From contig NZ_NSLB01000001.1 of the NCBI RefSeq assembly GCF_002304225.1, positions 744,001-808,000 of the forward strand: a stretch of 64,000 bases of DNA, in the 5' to 3' direction. This document shows positions 42,404-53,731 of the stretch, in pieces. Source of the stretch: Pseudomonas sp. HAR-UPW-AIA-41. GTDB taxonomy: Bacteria; Pseudomonadota; Gammaproteobacteria; Pseudomonadales; Pseudomonadaceae. The notes beneath the pieces are model-generated. The model worked only from the letters and a program-made list of their open reading frames with translations, was not told the origin of the DNA and ran no database searches. Every line of letters starts with the position of its first letter. Position 1 is the stretch's first letter. Position numbers and translations under genes: made by a program.

Positions 42404-44317
42404 ATGACCCTGCTCAAATTCAGCGATGTATCCCTGGCCTATGGCAGCACGCCGCTGCTGGATGGGGTGTCCTGGCAGATTGCCCGGGGCGAGCGGGTGT
42501 GCATCATCGGTCGCAATGGCACCGGCAAATCGAGCATGCTCAAGCTGGTCCGCGGCACCCAATCGCTGGACGACGGCGAAATCTGGCGGGCGCCAGGCCT
42601 GAAAATTGGCGAGTTGCCTCAGGAGCTGCCGCGCGCCGACGAGCGCACGGTGTTCGATGTGGTCGCCGAGGGGCTGGCCGAAGTGGGGGCTTTGCTCGCC
42701 GAGTACCATCATCTGGTCCAGCACGAGCTTGGTGACGCCGAGCTGGAGCGTCTGACCCAGGTGCAGCAGGCGCTGGAAGCCCGTGATGGCTGGCGTCTGC
42801 AGCAGCTGGTCGACAGCACCATTAGTCGTCTGCAGCTGCCGGCGGATAAAACCCTGGCCGAGCTGTCCGGTGGCTGGCGCCGTCGAGTGCTGCTGGCTCA
42901 GGCGCTGGTGGCCGAGCCGGATCTGTTGCTGCTGGACGAGCCAACCAACCACCTGGATATCGGCGCCATCGCCTGGCTGGAAGAGGCGCTGCTGGGGTTC
43001 AACGGCGCCGTGCTGTTCATCACCCACGACCGTGCCTTCCTGCAGAATCTGGCGACGCGCATTCTGGAGCTCGACCGCGGCCATCTGATTGACTGGAATG
43101 GCGATTACGCAAGCTTTCTGGTGCACAAGGAAGAGCAGCTGGCTGCGGAAGAGACGGCCAACGCCCTGTTCGACAAGCGCCTGGCTCAGGAAGAGGTCTG
43201 GATTCGTCAGGGCATCAAGGCCCGCCGTACCCGCAACGAAGGTCGGGTGCGTGCCCTCAAGGCCATGCGTGCCGAGCGTGCCGAGCGCCGCGAGCGTCAG
43301 GGCAAGGCCAGTTTTCAGCTGGAAACAGCGGACAAGTCCGGCAAACAGGTCATCGTGGCCGAGCACATCAGCTTCGCCCATGCCGGAGGGGCTGTTCTGC
43401 TCAAGGACTTCTCCATGGTCCTGCAGCGTGGCGACCGTATCGGCCTGCTCGGCGCCAACGGCAGTGGCAAAACGACTCTGCTCAAGCTGCTGCTGGGTGA
43501 TCTGCAGCCGACCTCGGGCAAGATCGAGATCGGCACCAAGCTGGAAGTGGCGTATTTCGACCAGTTGCGTCACCAGCTGGAGCTGGACAAGACGGTGATC
43601 GACAACCTCTCCGAGGGGCGCGATTTCATCACCATCGATGGCCAGAATCGCCATGTGCTGAGCTATCTGGGTGACTTCCTGTTCAGTCCGCAGCGCGCAC
43701 GCACGCCGGTCTCGGCCCTGTCCGGTGGTGAGCGGGCGCGTCTGTTGCTGGCCAAGCTGTTCAGCAAGCCTGCCAACCTGCTGGTGCTGGACGAGCCCAC
43801 CAACGATCTGGATGTGGAAACCCTCGAGCTGCTCGAAGAGGTACTCGACGGCTTCCCGGGCACCGTGCTGATCGTCAGCCACGACCGGGCCTTCCTCGAC
43901 AACGTGGTGACCAGCACCCTGGTCTTCGAGGGGCAGGGCGTGGTCCGCGAGTTTGTCGGCGGTTATCAGGACTGGCTGCGTCAGGGCGGCTCGCTGAAAA
44001 CGCTGGGTGTGGGTGGCGACGACTCCCGTGCTCAGGTGCCTGTTGCGGCCAAGGCCGATGTGACGCCTGTCAGCAAAGCGCCACAGGAGGCGCCGCAACG
44101 CAAGAAACTAAGCTACAAGGAACAGCGCGAGCTGGAGGCTTTGCCGGGGCGGATCGAGGCTCTGGAGGCCGAGCTGGAGGCGCTGCAGAACGAAGTTTCT
44201 GAACCGAATTTCTATCAGCGCCCGGCCGAATACAGCCGTGTGGCGCTGGAACGTTTGTCCACCCTGCAGCAGGAGCTGGATGCGCTGCTGGAGCGCTGGA
44301 CCGAGTTGGAAGCCTGA
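42404..44317 (+). CDS. uup: ABC-F ATPase Uup
   Basis: 637 residues from the ATG at 42404 with a GGAGG site. Two ABC domains: Walker A GRNGTGKSS and GANGSGKTT, signatures LSGGWRRR and LSGGERAR, Walker B LLLLDEPTNHLD and LVLDEPTNDLD. A C-terminal coiled coil (about 565-637) marks Uup rather than EttA. It has no membrane domain and acts on ribosomes or branched DNA. The next gene starts 32 bp downstream. Confidence 0.94.
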   Translation: MTLLKFSDVSLAYGSTPLLDGVSWQIARGERVCIIGRNGTGKSSMLKLVRGTQSLDDGEIWRAPGLKIGELPQELPRADERTVFDVVAEGLAEVGALLAEYHHLVQHELGDAELERLTQVQQALEARDGWRLQQLVDSTISRLQLPADKTLAELSGGWRRRVLLAQALVAEPDLLLLDEPTNHLDIGAIAWLEEALLGFNGAVLFITHDRAFLQNLATRILELDRGHLIDWNGDYASFLVHKEEQLAAEETANALFDKRLAQEEVWIRQGIKARRTRNEGRVRALKAMRAERAERRERQGKASFQLETADKSGKQVIVAEHISFAHAGGAVLLKDFSMVLQRGDRIGLLGANGSGKTTLLKLLLGDLQPTSGKIEIGTKLEVAYFDQLRHQLELDKTVIDNLSEGRDFITIDGQNRHVLSYLGDFLFSPQRARTPVSALSGGERARLLLAKLFSKPANLLVLDEPTNDLDVETLELLEEVLDGFPGTVLIVSHDRAFLDNVVTSTLVFEGQGVVREFVGGYQDWLRQGGSLKTLGVGGDDSRAQVPVAAKADVTPVSKAPQEAPQRKKLSYKEQRELEALPGRIEALEAELEALQNEVSEPNFYQRPAEYSRVALERLSTLQQELDALLERWTELEA

Positions 44318-44349
44318 TAACAATAACCCCAGCCTAAGCCGGAGATGCC

Positions 44350-45045
44350 ATGGCGATTGAGTACCGGATCATTGTCGATGACAGCCACCAGTTCGATTAC
44401 CAGATCGAGCTGGATCGTGGCTATGACGCCGCAAGGGCCGAGCAGGCCCCGAAGTGGACGCGCCTGGAGTTCAACCAGTGCAGCAACTGTCCGCTGAAGA
44501 AGGAAACTTGCAGCCATTGCCCGGCGGCGGTTGATCTGTTTCAGGTGATCGAGGACTTCCGCGGCCTGCCAGCCGTGCAGAAGGCCGATATCACCGTGCT
44601 CACGCCGGAGCGCCAGTACTACAAGCGGGTTGGTCTGGAAGAAGGTTTGCGTTCACTGCTCGGCGTGATCATGGCCACCAGCGCCTGCCCGCTGCTGGGT
44701 CGTCTGCGGCCTATGGCGCAGCAGCATCTGCCATTTGCCAGCCAGTCGGAGTTCATTCAGCGGGCGGTATCCCAGTACCTGACCCGGCAGTATTTCAACT
44801 ACCGCGAAGGCCGTCTGGCAGACTGGGATCTCAAGGGGCTGGTACGTCTGTATCAGCAACTGCAGCTGGTCAATCAGGCGTTCTGGCAGCGTATCCTCGA
44901 TACCTGTGAAGGCGACTCCAACCTCAAGGCCTTCCTCAGCTTCTTTTCCATGGCATCCAGCCTCAGCTATTCGCTGGAAACCCAGCTTCAGAAGATCAGG
45001 CCGATGGTCATGAGTGCTGGTGATTGGCTGGAGTTTGGTGCCTAA
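44350..45045 (+). CDS. Uncharacterised protein with CxxC-x6-CxxC motif
   Basis: 231 residues, no signal peptide. Residues 44-57 read CSNCPLKKETCSHC, a four-cysteine knuckle that could bind a metal; the rest is mostly helical. I do not recognise a named function; it sits in the slt-uup-usp block that I recall as conserved in PAO1. The stop codon overlaps a rho-independent terminator. The ATG at 44350 has a CGGAG site upstream. Confidence 0.78.
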   Translation: MAIEYRIIVDDSHQFDYQIELDRGYDAARAEQAPKWTRLEFNQCSNCPLKKETCSHCPAAVDLFQVIEDFRGLPAVQKADITVLTPERQYYKRVGLEEGLRSLLGVIMATSACPLLGRLRPMAQQHLPFASQSEFIQRAVSQYLTRQYFNYREGRLADWDLKGLVRLYQQLQLVNQAFWQRILDTCEGDSNLKAFLSFFSMASSLSYSLETQLQKIRPMVMSAGDWLEFGA

Positions 45046-45067
45046 GCCGGTCTCAGGCCGGCTTTTT
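45044..45067 (+). terminator. Terminator overlapping the stop of the Cys-motif gene
   Basis: AAGCCGG / CCGGCTT with a 7-nt loop, followed by TTTTT. It begins inside the TAA stop and also spans the end of the convergent universal stress protein gene. Confidence 0.8.
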
Positions 45068-45493
45068 CAGGCGCACGGCGAGCACGTCGCACGGCGCGCC
45101 ATGCAGCAGGTCGTTGGCGGTTGAGCCGAGCAGCAGGGCCAGGCCGTGACGACCATGGCTGCCGACCACAATCAGGTCGCACTGCTGTTCGCTGGCCAGT
45201 TGATGGATCTCCTGGCGTGGCTGACCGTAGCCCAGGTGGCAGTTGTCTGGAGTCAGTTGGGGATACTGCGCGGCAAAACTGTCCAGTCGCTGTTGAGCCT
45301 GCTGTTGCTGTTGCTGCTGAATCAGTGAGAGATCCATCGGCACATCGCCGCCAAAGGCCATGGCCATAGGCTCTATCACATGGATCAGCGATACTCGGGC
45401 GCCGTCGCGGCCCGCCAGTTCGAGGGCGCGTTGCAGCACCGGATGGCATTCCTCGCTGAGATCGACGGCAATCAGTATGTGCTGGTAGGCCAT
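45053..45493 (-). CDS. Universal stress protein, UspA family
   Basis: 146 residues. HILIAVDLSEE at the N-terminus and the ATP-binding G-S-H-G-R-H-G-x9-G-S-T pattern near residues 112-125 show an ATP-binding Usp. A run of seven glutamines (around residues 59-65) lies in the loop before helix 3. Usually cytoplasmic and induced by starvation or low oxygen; no Anr box was found in its short upstream region. Divergent from the small membrane-anchored protein gene. Confidence 0.92.
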   Translation of the reverse strand: MAYQHILIAVDLSEECHPVLQRALELAGRDGARVSLIHVIEPMAMAFGGDVPMDLSLIQQQQQQQAQQRLDSFAAQYPQLTPDNCHLGYGQPRQEIHQLASEQQCDLIVVGSHGRHGLALLLGSTANDLLHGAPCDVLAVRLKKPA

Positions 45494-45555
45494 GACAAAC
45501 TCCTGTTCCGTTTAGCCATTGTCTGAGTATGGCGCTTGTTTGAGAGGTTCTGTCC

Positions 45556-45996
45556 ATGAATGCATGGATTGTCGTGCTGTTGCTGGCGGCGGCATTCAGT
45601 CCGCTGGTGTGGATTGTGCCGTCCCGCCGTCAGCGTGGACAGATGGATGTGCGTCTGGCTGCCCGGCGAATGGGGCTGGGCATGCAGATGGCAAGACCCG
45701 AATGGCCGCACTGGATGCAGCCTGAGCCGCCGGCAGCCTGCCCGCAATATCACCGTCAGCGTCTGGCCGGCAGTGGCGACTGGAGTTACTGGCAGGTGGC
45801 GCCAGGCGTGTGGCATAACCGCTGGCGCGAGCCCTGCGATGATGACGCCATGCTGCAGCTGTTGAGGCGTTTGCCGGCAGATGCCTATCAGGTTGAGGCG
45901 AGCAAGCAGATGCTGGCCCTGTACTGGGGGGAGCGGGGCGGTGAGGAGGCGCTTGAGGCGGTGGTCGAGGTCATGCAGCAGCTGGCTCGACGCTGA
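45556..45996 (+). CDS. Small membrane-anchored protein of unknown function
   Basis: 146 residues with one N-terminal membrane segment (about 3-21, AWIVVLLLAAAFSPLVWIV) followed by a basic stretch and a soluble Trp-rich domain (WMQPEPP, GDWSYWQVAPGVWHNRW). Function not recognised; I recall a similar small gene at this place in PAO1. The ATG at 45556 has a GAGAGG site. A strong hairpin follows the stop. Confidence 0.75.
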   Translation: MNAWIVVLLLAAAFSPLVWIVPSRRQRGQMDVRLAARRMGLGMQMARPEWPHWMQPEPPAACPQYHRQRLAGSGDWSYWQVAPGVWHNRWREPCDDDAMLQLLRRLPADAYQVEASKQMLALYWGERGGEEALEAVVEVMQQLARR

Positions 45997-46000
45997 GTGG

Positions 46001-46021
46001 CGGACGCCGGATCGGCGTCCG
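46001..46021. terminator. Stem-loop between convergent genes
   Basis: CGGACGCCG / CGGCGTCCG with loop GAT. No T-tract on either side, so termination is only suggested by its convergent position. Confidence 0.45.
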
Positions 46022-46031
46022 CGCAAGAGCG

Positions 46032-46850
46032 TTACAGCTTGCCGGCAGCGTACAGCTCGGAGGTTTTCTCCAGGCCGCTGATGATCTGTTCGGAATACTT
46101 GCTGATCAGGAAAGGTACGCTGTTTTCGTTGTAGTTCTTCAGCGATTTCTCGATGTAGTTCCACTTGGTCTGCACGCTTTGCAGACTGGCTTTGATTTCC
46201 GGAGTGTTGCGTGGCGAGGCTTTGAGTTCCGCTAGACGTGTCTGGAAGTCGGTTGCCAGTTCATCAATCGGCTTTTCATCTTCACCGCCACTGCCACCAA
46301 TAAATGTGCCACCGACGGAGGCGTTACGGGAGGCGTAGTTGACCGAGATGGACTGCATCAAAAGCCCCAGTTCACGACTACGCTCGGTCAGGGGGGGCAC
46401 GCTGGTGCTGCTTTCCTGCTGGATCTTGCCGTACAGCTCGCCACTCAATACCAAGAGCTGTTGGTTTCTTTTGGCTAGGTCTGCGATTGGCTGCAGGTCA
46501 GTGAAACCTTCGGTTTCCAGGGCGGTGATCAGGGCTTTAAGTTCTTCCTGATAAGCCAGCCATTGTTGCTGAAGCTGATTTTGCAGGGCTTTAGAACCTT
46601 CACCAGAAAGGTCCTGTAGCTCCTGTAGTGCAGCACTTACCTGGTCTTCCGAGACTTTGATCTGCTTGGCGTAGCGTTGATCTCCCTCCATCCCGTTAAA
46701 CATGAAGAAATCACAGAGCGTCTTCTGGGCGGCCAGGCGCATATGGTGCAGCGTGGTCAGATCTTGGCTGGGGTCGGCGGCTTTTGCGTTGAAGGACAAT
46801 GGAAGCATCAGCAGGCTGCTGAGCAAAATGGAGGTCAGACGGCTAGACAT
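46032..46850 (-). CDS. Periplasmic helical protein of unknown function
   Basis: 272 residues with a signal peptide ending at AKA-ADPSQ. The mature part is predicted helical with heptad-like stretches (QVSAALQELQDLSGEGSKAL, QQWLAYQEELKALITALE) and a Gly-rich loop (GGTFIGGSGGEDE). It resembles sensory four-helix periplasmic domains but has no signalling domain. Function not known. Its start is divergent from fadB across 461 bp. Confidence 0.75.
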   Translation of the reverse strand: MSSRLTSILLSSLLMLPLSFNAKAADPSQDLTTLHHMRLAAQKTLCDFFMFNGMEGDQRYAKQIKVSEDQVSAALQELQDLSGEGSKALQNQLQQQWLAYQEELKALITALETEGFTDLQPIADLAKRNQQLLVLSGELYGKIQQESSTSVPPLTERSRELGLLMQSISVNYASRNASVGGTFIGGSGGEDEKPIDELATDFQTRLAELKASPRNTPEIKASLQSVQTKWNYIEKSLKNYNENSVPFLISKYSEQIISGLEKTSELYAAGKL

Positions 46851-47311
46851 GTACAGCTCCGGTGCCCAACTGGGCTTGCTTTTGTTTTTGTAGCGAGCCG
46901 CTCGGAACGGCTCTTCGCCCGGAATTTACCTGCCGTACCAACTTTTGGCTAGCGGATTGCGTGCACGATTGTGCAATCTCCGCCAACTGCTGAATTGCGG
47001 TTCATCTGTTTTGTGAATTTTTGTCAGCGGGATTGCTTGGTTGCCCTAGAAGGGCGCTATTTGGCGGGTTTCAGGGATTAAGTGGTGTTTGCCTGGCTAA
47101 TTGACAATTACAGGCTTTTGCACGATGGTGTGAGCACCCAAATCAAACGGGCGTATGAATCAGGCGTTTGCCTGTTCCTCACGGTCCCGAATATCGCGTC
47201 GGCGGGTGTGCTGGCTGGTTTTGGGGCTATCCTAGACGGCCTGCGTCGTTGGGAAGTCTCCTCCGGCGTCCGATGTGTACAGTTCAGCTTCCATTGCGTG
47301 GAGATCAGTTG
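46851..47311. other. 461-bp intergenic region before fadB
   Basis: No gene recognised. It is more AT-rich than the flanks and holds the divergent promoters. On the plus strand TTGACA at 47101 and TTGCAC at 47118 are -35-like; the latter has a poor -10 (AATCAA, 47141) overlapped by a PsrA-like box. About 165 nt of leader precede fadB. Confidence 0.6.
47144..47157. promoter_or_regulatory. PsrA-like box upstream of fadBA
   Basis: CAAAC-GGGC-GTATG differs at one base from the PsrA pattern (G/C)AAAC-N4-GTTT(G/C). A further GTTTG half-site follows at 47166. PsrA is known to repress fadBA until long-chain acyl ligands bind; psrA itself lies 8 kb downstream. Confidence 0.6.
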
Positions 47312-49459
47312 ATGATTTACGAAGGTAAAGCCATCACGGTTAAGGCTCTTGAGAGCGGTATCGTCGAACTGAAGTTCGACCTCAAGGGTGAGTCCGTCAA
47401 CAAGTTCAACCGCCTCACCCTCAACGAGCTGCGCCAGGCTGTCGATGCCATCAAGGCCGACGCTTCTGTCAAGGGCGTGATCGTGACCAGCGGCAAAGAC
47501 GTGTTCATCGTCGGCGCCGATATCACCGAGTTCGTCGACAACTTCAAGCTGCCTGACGAAGAGTTGATTGCTGGCAACCTCGAAGCCAACAAGATCTTCA
47601 ATGACTTCGAAGACCTGTCCGTTCCGACCGTGGTTGCCATCAACGGCATCGCGCTGGGCGGCGGTTTTGAAATGTGCCTGGCCGGTGACTATCGCGTAAT
47701 GAGCGAAACCGCCAAGGTAGGCCTGCCGGAAGTCAAGCTGGGTATCTACCCGGGCTTCGGCGGCACCGTGCGTCTGCCGCGCGTGATCGGTAACGACAAC
47801 GCCATCGAGTGGATCTGCGGCGGCAAGGAAAACAAGGCTGCCGACGCACTGAAAGCCGGTGCTGTTGATGCTGTGGTCAAGGCCGACAAGCTGCAAGAAG
47901 CCGCTATTGACCTGGTCAAGCGTGCCATCTCCGGCGAGCTGGACTACAAGGCCAAGCGTCAGCCCAAACTGGAAAAACTCAAGCTCAATGCCATCGAGCA
48001 GATGATGAGCTTCGAGACCGCCAAGGGCTTCGTTGCTGGCCAGGCTGGCCCGAACTACCCGGCGCCGGTTGAAGCCATCAAGACCATCCAGAAAGCCGCT
48101 AACTTCGGTCGCGACAAGGCACTGGAAGTTGAAGCCGCTGGCTTCGTCAAACTGGCCAAGACCTCCGTTGCCGAAAGCCTGATCGGTCTGTTCCTGAATG
48201 ACCAGGAACTGAAGAAGAAGGCCAAGGGCTACGACGAAGTGGCCAAGGACGTGAAACTGGCTGCCGTACTGGGTGCCGGTATCATGGGTGGCGGTATCGC
48301 CTACCAGTCGGCCTCCAAAGGCACTCCGATCCTGATGAAGGATATCCGCGAAGAGGGTATCCAGATGGGTCTGAACGAGGCTTCCAAGCTGCTGGGCAGC
48401 CGCGTGGCCAAGGGTCGTATGGCTCCTGCCAAGATGGCCGAGGCGCTGAACGCCATTCGTCCGACCATGTCCTACGGTGATTTCGGCAATGTCGACATCG
48501 TGGTTGAGGCCGTTGTTGAGAACCCGAAGGTCAAGCAGATCGTGCTGGCCGAGGTTGAAGGTGTGGTTAAGGAAGACGCCATCCTGGCTTCCAACACCTC
48601 CACCATCTCCATCAGCCTGCTGGCTCAGGCTCTGAAGCGTCCGGAAAACTTCGTCGGCATGCACTTCTTCAACCCGGTGCACATGATGCCGCTGGTTGAG
48701 GTTATCCGTGGCGAGAAGTCCAGCGAAGTGGCTGTTGCCACTACCGTTGCCTACGCCAAGAAGATGGGCAAGACCCCGGTTGTGGTCAACGACTGCCCGG
48801 GCTTCCTGGTTAACCGCGTACTGTTCCCGTACTTCGGCGGCTTCGCCAAGCTGGTCAGCGCCGGTGTTGACTTCGTCCGCATCGACAAGGTGATGGAGAA
48901 GTTCGGCTGGCCGATGGGCCCGGCTTACCTGATGGACGTTGTCGGTATCGACACCGGCCACCACGGCCGCGACGTCATGGCTGATGGCTTCCCTGATCGC
49001 ATGAAGGACGACCGTCGCTCCGCCGTTGATGCTCTGTACGAAGCTAACCGCCTCGGCCAGAAGAACGGCAAGGGCTTCTACGCCTACGAGACCGACAAGC
49101 GCGGCAAGCCGAAGAAAGTTGTCGATGCCAGCGTTCAGGAAGTCCTCGCTCCGATCGTGTACGAGCAGCGTGAAGTCACCGACGAAGACATCATCAACTG
49201 GATGATGATCCCGCTGTGCCTGGAAACCGTTCGTTGCCTGGAAGACGGCATCGTCGAGACCGCAGCTGAGGCCGACATGGGCCTTATCTACGGTATCGGC
49301 TTCCCTCCCTTCCGTGGTGGTGCACTGCGCTACATCGATTCCATCGGTGTTGCCGAGTTCGTTGCCCTGGCCGACAAGTATGCCGAGCTGGGCGCGCTGT
49401 ACACCCCGACCGAGAAGCTGCGTGAGATGGCCAAAAACGGCCAGAAGTTCTTCGGTTAA
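47312..49459 (+). CDS. fadB: Fatty acid oxidation complex subunit alpha
   Basis: 715 residues, the standard FadB length. An N-terminal enoyl-CoA hydratase/isomerase domain ([35 protein letters not shown]) is followed by a 3-hydroxyacyl-CoA dehydrogenase domain with NAD motif [16 protein letters not shown] and [14 protein letters not shown]. It carries out hydration, epimerisation and oxidation steps of beta-oxidation. ATG at 47312 with a GGAG site. It pairs with FadA, whose gene starts 30 bp downstream. Codon use is strongly biased, as for highly expressed genes. Antisense frames of great length are shadows of this bias. Confidence 0.97.
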   Translation: MIYEGKAITVKALESGIVELKFDLKGESVNKFNRLTLNELRQAVDAIKADASVKGVIVTSGKDVFIVGADITEFVDNFKLPDEELIAGNLEANKIFNDFEDLSVPTVVAINGIALGGGFEMCLAGDYRVMSETAKVGLPEVKLGIYPGFGGTVRLPRVIGNDNAIEWICGGKENKAADALKAGAVDAVVKADKLQEAAIDLVKRAISGELDYKAKRQPKLEKLKLNAIEQMMSFETAKGFVAGQAGPNYPAPVEAIKTIQKAANFGRDKALEVEAAGFVKLAKTSVAESLIGLFLNDQELKKKAKGYDEVAKDVKLAAVLGAGIMGGGIAYQSASKGTPILMKDIREEGIQMGLNEASKLLGSRVAKGRMAPAKMAEALNAIRPTMSYGDFGNVDIVVEAVVENPKVKQIVLAEVEGVVKEDAILASNTSTISISLLAQALKRPENFVGMHFFNPVHMMPLVEVIRGEKSSEVAVATTVAYAKKMGKTPVVVNDCPGFLVNRVLFPYFGGFAKLVSAGVDFVRIDKVMEKFGWPMGPAYLMDVVGIDTGHHGRDVMADGFPDRMKDDRRSAVDALYEANRLGQKNGKGFYAYETDKRGKPKKVVDASVQEVLAPIVYEQREVTDEDIINWMMIPLCLETVRCLEDGIVETAAEADMGLIYGIGFPPFRGGALRYIDSIGVAEFVALADKYAELGALYTPTEKLREMAKNGQKFFG

Positions 49460-49474
49460 TCGCGAACGATTTAG

Positions 49475-50665
<1,191 letters not shown>

Positions 50666-50678
50666 GCGGTCTAAGATG

Positions 50679-50710
50679 AAAAAGCCGGGGCTATGCCCCG
50701 GCTTTTTGTT
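50679..50710 (+). terminator. Rho-independent terminator of fadBA
   Basis: 13-bp stem AAAAAGCCGGGGC / GCCCCGGCTTTTT with loop TAT, then a T-rich tail. Confidence 0.92.
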
Positions 50711-50741
50711 TTTCCAGCGAACAGAAATGTGCGGAGTGCAG

Positions 50742-50996
50742 ATGAATATTCAGCCGGGCCTCTATCGCCACTACAAAGGTCAGCAGTACCGGGTGTTCGG
50801 TACGGCGCGGCATTCGGAGACCGAGGAAGAACTGGTGGTTTACCAGGCACTCTATGGCGACTATGGTCTGTGGGTGCGGCCGCTGAGCATGTTCTGCGAA
50901 ACCGTGCTGGTGGATGGCGAGCAGATTGCCCGCTTCGCCTTGCTGACTGCCGAGTCATCTCCTCTGCTGGACCAGAGCGGCACAAAGGCCAAGTAG
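50742..50996 (+). CDS. DUF1653 domain protein
   Basis: 84 residues from the ATG at 50742 (GGAG 6 bp upstream). PGLYRHYKGQQYRVFGTARH, VVYQALYGDYGLWVRP and the MF-ET segment match the DUF1653 family, a small beta fold of unknown function often found near DNA topology or repair genes. The next gene, topA, starts 102 bp downstream. Confidence 0.85.
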   Translation: MNIQPGLYRHYKGQQYRVFGTARHSETEEELVVYQALYGDYGLWVRPLSMFCETVLVDGEQIARFALLTAESSPLLDQSGTKAK

Positions 50997-51098
50997 CAGC
51001 GCGCTTGACCTGCCGATACTGGCCACTATATATAGCGGTGCCGCTGTAGACGGCTCCCGCCTTCTTTCTTTTTATTGCATTCAGGAATTTTCCGATCC

Positions 51099-53699
51099 AT
51101 GGGCAAATCGCTGGTCATCGTGGAATCCCCGGCCAAGGCCAAGACGATCAACAAGTACCTGGGCAACCAGTACGTGGTGAAGTCGAGCATCGGCCATATC
51201 CGTGACCTGCCCACCAGTGGCGGAGCCAAGGAACCGGTCAAGCGTGGCAAAGCTGCGGCTGCCGAAACTCCTGCGCTGTCGCCCAAGGAGAAAGCCAGGC
51301 GCCAGCTGGTTGCACGCATGGGCGTCGATCCTGAGCATGGCTGGAAGGCCAAGTACGAGATCCTTCCCGGTAAGGAGAAGGTGATCGAAGAACTGCGTCG
51401 TTTGGCCAAAGATGCCGACACCATCTATCTCGCAACCGACTTGGATCGCGAAGGGGAAGCCATCGCCTGGCACCTGCGCGAGGCCATCGGCGGTGACGAC
51501 AGCCGCTACAAGCGGGTGGTGTTCAACGAGATTACCAAGAAGGCCATCCAGGAGGCCTTTTCCGCCCCCGGCGAGCTGGATATCAACCGGGTCAATGCCC
51601 AGCAGGCGCGCCGCTTCCTCGATCGCGTGGTGGGCTACATGGTTTCGCCGCTGCTGTGGGCCAAGATCGCCCGCGGACTTTCTGCCGGACGCGTGCAGTC
51701 GGTCGCAGTGAAACTGGTGGTCGAGCGCGAGAAGGAAATCCGTGTCTTTGTTCCGGAAGAGTACTGGGAAGTACATGCTGACCTTGCCACTGCCAAGAAC
51801 GCCAATGTGCGTTTCGAGGTGGTCCGTGAGAAGGGCGAAGCGTTCAAGCCGGTCAATCAGACCCAGGCCATGGCCGCTCTTGAACAGCTCAAGTCTTCTG
51901 CCTACAGCATCGCCAAGCGTGAAGACCGGCCGACCAGCAGCAAACCCTCTGCACCTTACATTACATCGACCCTGCAGCAGGCAGCGAGCAACCGTCTCGG
52001 CTTCGGGGTGAAGAAGACCATGATGATGGCCCAGCGTCTCTACGAGGCCGGCTACATCACGTATATGCGTACCGACTCGACCAACCTCTCGGCCGATGCC
52101 GTTGAGATGGTGCGTGGATTCATCGAGAGCGAGTACGGCAAGAAGTACCTGCCGGCCAAGCCGAATGTCTATTCGAGCAAGGAGGGCGCTCAGGAGGCTC
52201 ACGAGGCGATTCGCCCCTCCGATGTCAATCTGCGGCCGACCCAGCTGTCCGGCATGGAGCGTGATGCAGAACGCCTTTACGAGCTGATCTGGCGTCAGTT
52301 CGTTGCCTGCCAGATGCCGCCTGCCGAATACCTGTCGACCAGCGTTACCGTGGCTGCTGGCGACTTCGAGCTGCGCGCCAAGGGGCGCATCCTCAAGTTC
52401 GACGGTTATACCAAGGCCCAGCCGCAGCAGAGCAAGCCGGGTGAAGACGATGTGCTGCCGGACATGAATGAAGGCGAGGCGCTGAAACTGATCAAGCTCG
52501 ATCCCAGCCAGCACTTCACCAAGCCGCCGGCGCGCTTCTCCGAAGCGAGTCTGGTCAAGGAGCTGGAGAAGCGGGGGATCGGTCGTCCATCCACCTATGC
52601 AGCCATCATCTCGACCATTCAGGAGCGTGGCTATGTGGCGGTTCAGAACCGCCGCTTCTATGCCGAGAAAATGGGCGACATCGTCACCGAGCGCCTTAAC
52701 GAGAGCTTTGCCAACCTGATGGACTACGGGTTCACGGCGGGCATGGAAGAGCATCTGGACGATGTGGCTCAGGGGCAACGTGACTGGAAGCACCTGCTCG
52801 ATGAGTTCTATGGCGACTTCAAGAAAAAGCTTGAAGTGGCGGAAGTGGCTGACGGCGGCATGCGTGCCAATCAGCCGACCCTGACCGATATCGCCTGCCG
52901 CGACTGTGGCCGGCCGATGATGATTCGCACCGCTTCCACGGGCGTATTCCTGGGCTGCTCTGGCTACGCGCTGCCGCCGAAGGAGCGTTGCAAGGCCACC
53001 ATCAATCTGATCCCCGGTGGCGAGATTGCCGCCGATGACGAAGGTGAGTCCGAGTCGCTGGTGCTGCTGAACAAGCACCGCTGTCCAATCTGCTCGACCG
53101 CCATGGATGCCTACCTGCTTGATGAAACCCGCAAGTTGCATATCTGTGGCAATAATCCGGACTGTTCGGGCTACGAGATCGAGCAGGGCCAATACCGCAT
53201 CAAGGGCTACGAAGGTCCTAGCCTGGAATGCGACAAGTGCGGCAGCGAGATGCAACTGAAAACCGGCCGCTTCGGCAAGTTCTTCGGATGCACCAATGCC
53301 GAATGCAAGAACACCCGCAAACTCCTCAGAAACGGTGAGGCGGCGCCACCCAAGTGCGACCCGATCAAGATGCCGGAGCTGCGCTGCGAGAAGGTGGACG
53401 ACGTTTACGTACTGCGCGATGGTGCTTCCGGTCTCTTCCTTGCCGCCAGCCAGTTCCCCAAGAATCGTGAGACCCGCGCGCCTCTGGTGCTGGAGTTGCT
53501 TCCCCACGCTGAAGAGCTGGATCCGAAGTATCAGTTCCTGCTCAAGGCGCCGCAAAAAGATCCGGATGGCCGCCCTGCGGTGATCCGGTTCAGTCGCAAG
53601 AGTAAGGAGCAGTACGTGCAGTCGGAGATAGATGGCAAGCCGAGCGGCTGGCGCGCCTTCTATGCCGATGGGAAGTGGCAGGTTGAAGACAAGCGCTGA
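51099..53699 (+). CDS. topA: DNA topoisomerase I
   Basis: 866 residues from the ATG at 51099. Toprim domain ([36 protein letters not shown]), catalytic tyrosine in [13 protein letters not shown], and three C-terminal zinc-finger units with [15 protein letters not shown] and CDKCGSEM patterns. It relaxes negative supercoils by a type IA mechanism. A small uncharacterised gene follows 32 bp later on the same strand. Confidence 0.97.
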   Translation: MGKSLVIVESPAKAKTINKYLGNQYVVKSSIGHIRDLPTSGGAKEPVKRGKAAAAETPALSPKEKARRQLVARMGVDPEHGWKAKYEILPGKEKVIEELRRLAKDADTIYLATDLDREGEAIAWHLREAIGGDDSRYKRVVFNEITKKAIQEAFSAPGELDINRVNAQQARRFLDRVVGYMVSPLLWAKIARGLSAGRVQSVAVKLVVEREKEIRVFVPEEYWEVHADLATAKNANVRFEVVREKGEAFKPVNQTQAMAALEQLKSSAYSIAKREDRPTSSKPSAPYITSTLQQAASNRLGFGVKKTMMMAQRLYEAGYITYMRTDSTNLSADAVEMVRGFIESEYGKKYLPAKPNVYSSKEGAQEAHEAIRPSDVNLRPTQLSGMERDAERLYELIWRQFVACQMPPAEYLSTSVTVAAGDFELRAKGRILKFDGYTKAQPQQSKPGEDDVLPDMNEGEALKLIKLDPSQHFTKPPARFSEASLVKELEKRGIGRPSTYAAIISTIQERGYVAVQNRRFYAEKMGDIVTERLNESFANLMDYGFTAGMEEHLDDVAQGQRDWKHLLDEFYGDFKKKLEVAEVADGGMRANQPTLTDIACRDCGRPMMIRTASTGVFLGCSGYALPPKERCKATINLIPGGEIAADDEGESESLVLLNKHRCPICSTAMDAYLLDETRKLHICGNNPDCSGYEIEQGQYRIKGYEGPSLECDKCGSEMQLKTGRFGKFFGCTNAECKNTRKLLRNGEAAPPKCDPIKMPELRCEKVDDVYVLRDGASGLFLAASQFPKNRETRAPLVLELLPHAEELDPKYQFLLKAPQKDPDGRPAVIRFSRKSKEQYVQSEIDGKPSGWRAFYADGKWQVEDKR

Positions 53700-53731
53700 G
53701 ACGGTGCTGAGGTAAGGCAGGAGGTTTGGTT

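Noticed and set aside
42227..44098. 623-residue minus-strand frame opposite uup
   Set aside because: Antisense to a clear ABC-F gene, and repeats in it mirror the two ABC domains.
51081..53555. 824-residue open frame antisense to topA
   Set aside because: Shadow of topA codon use; no recognisable domain.
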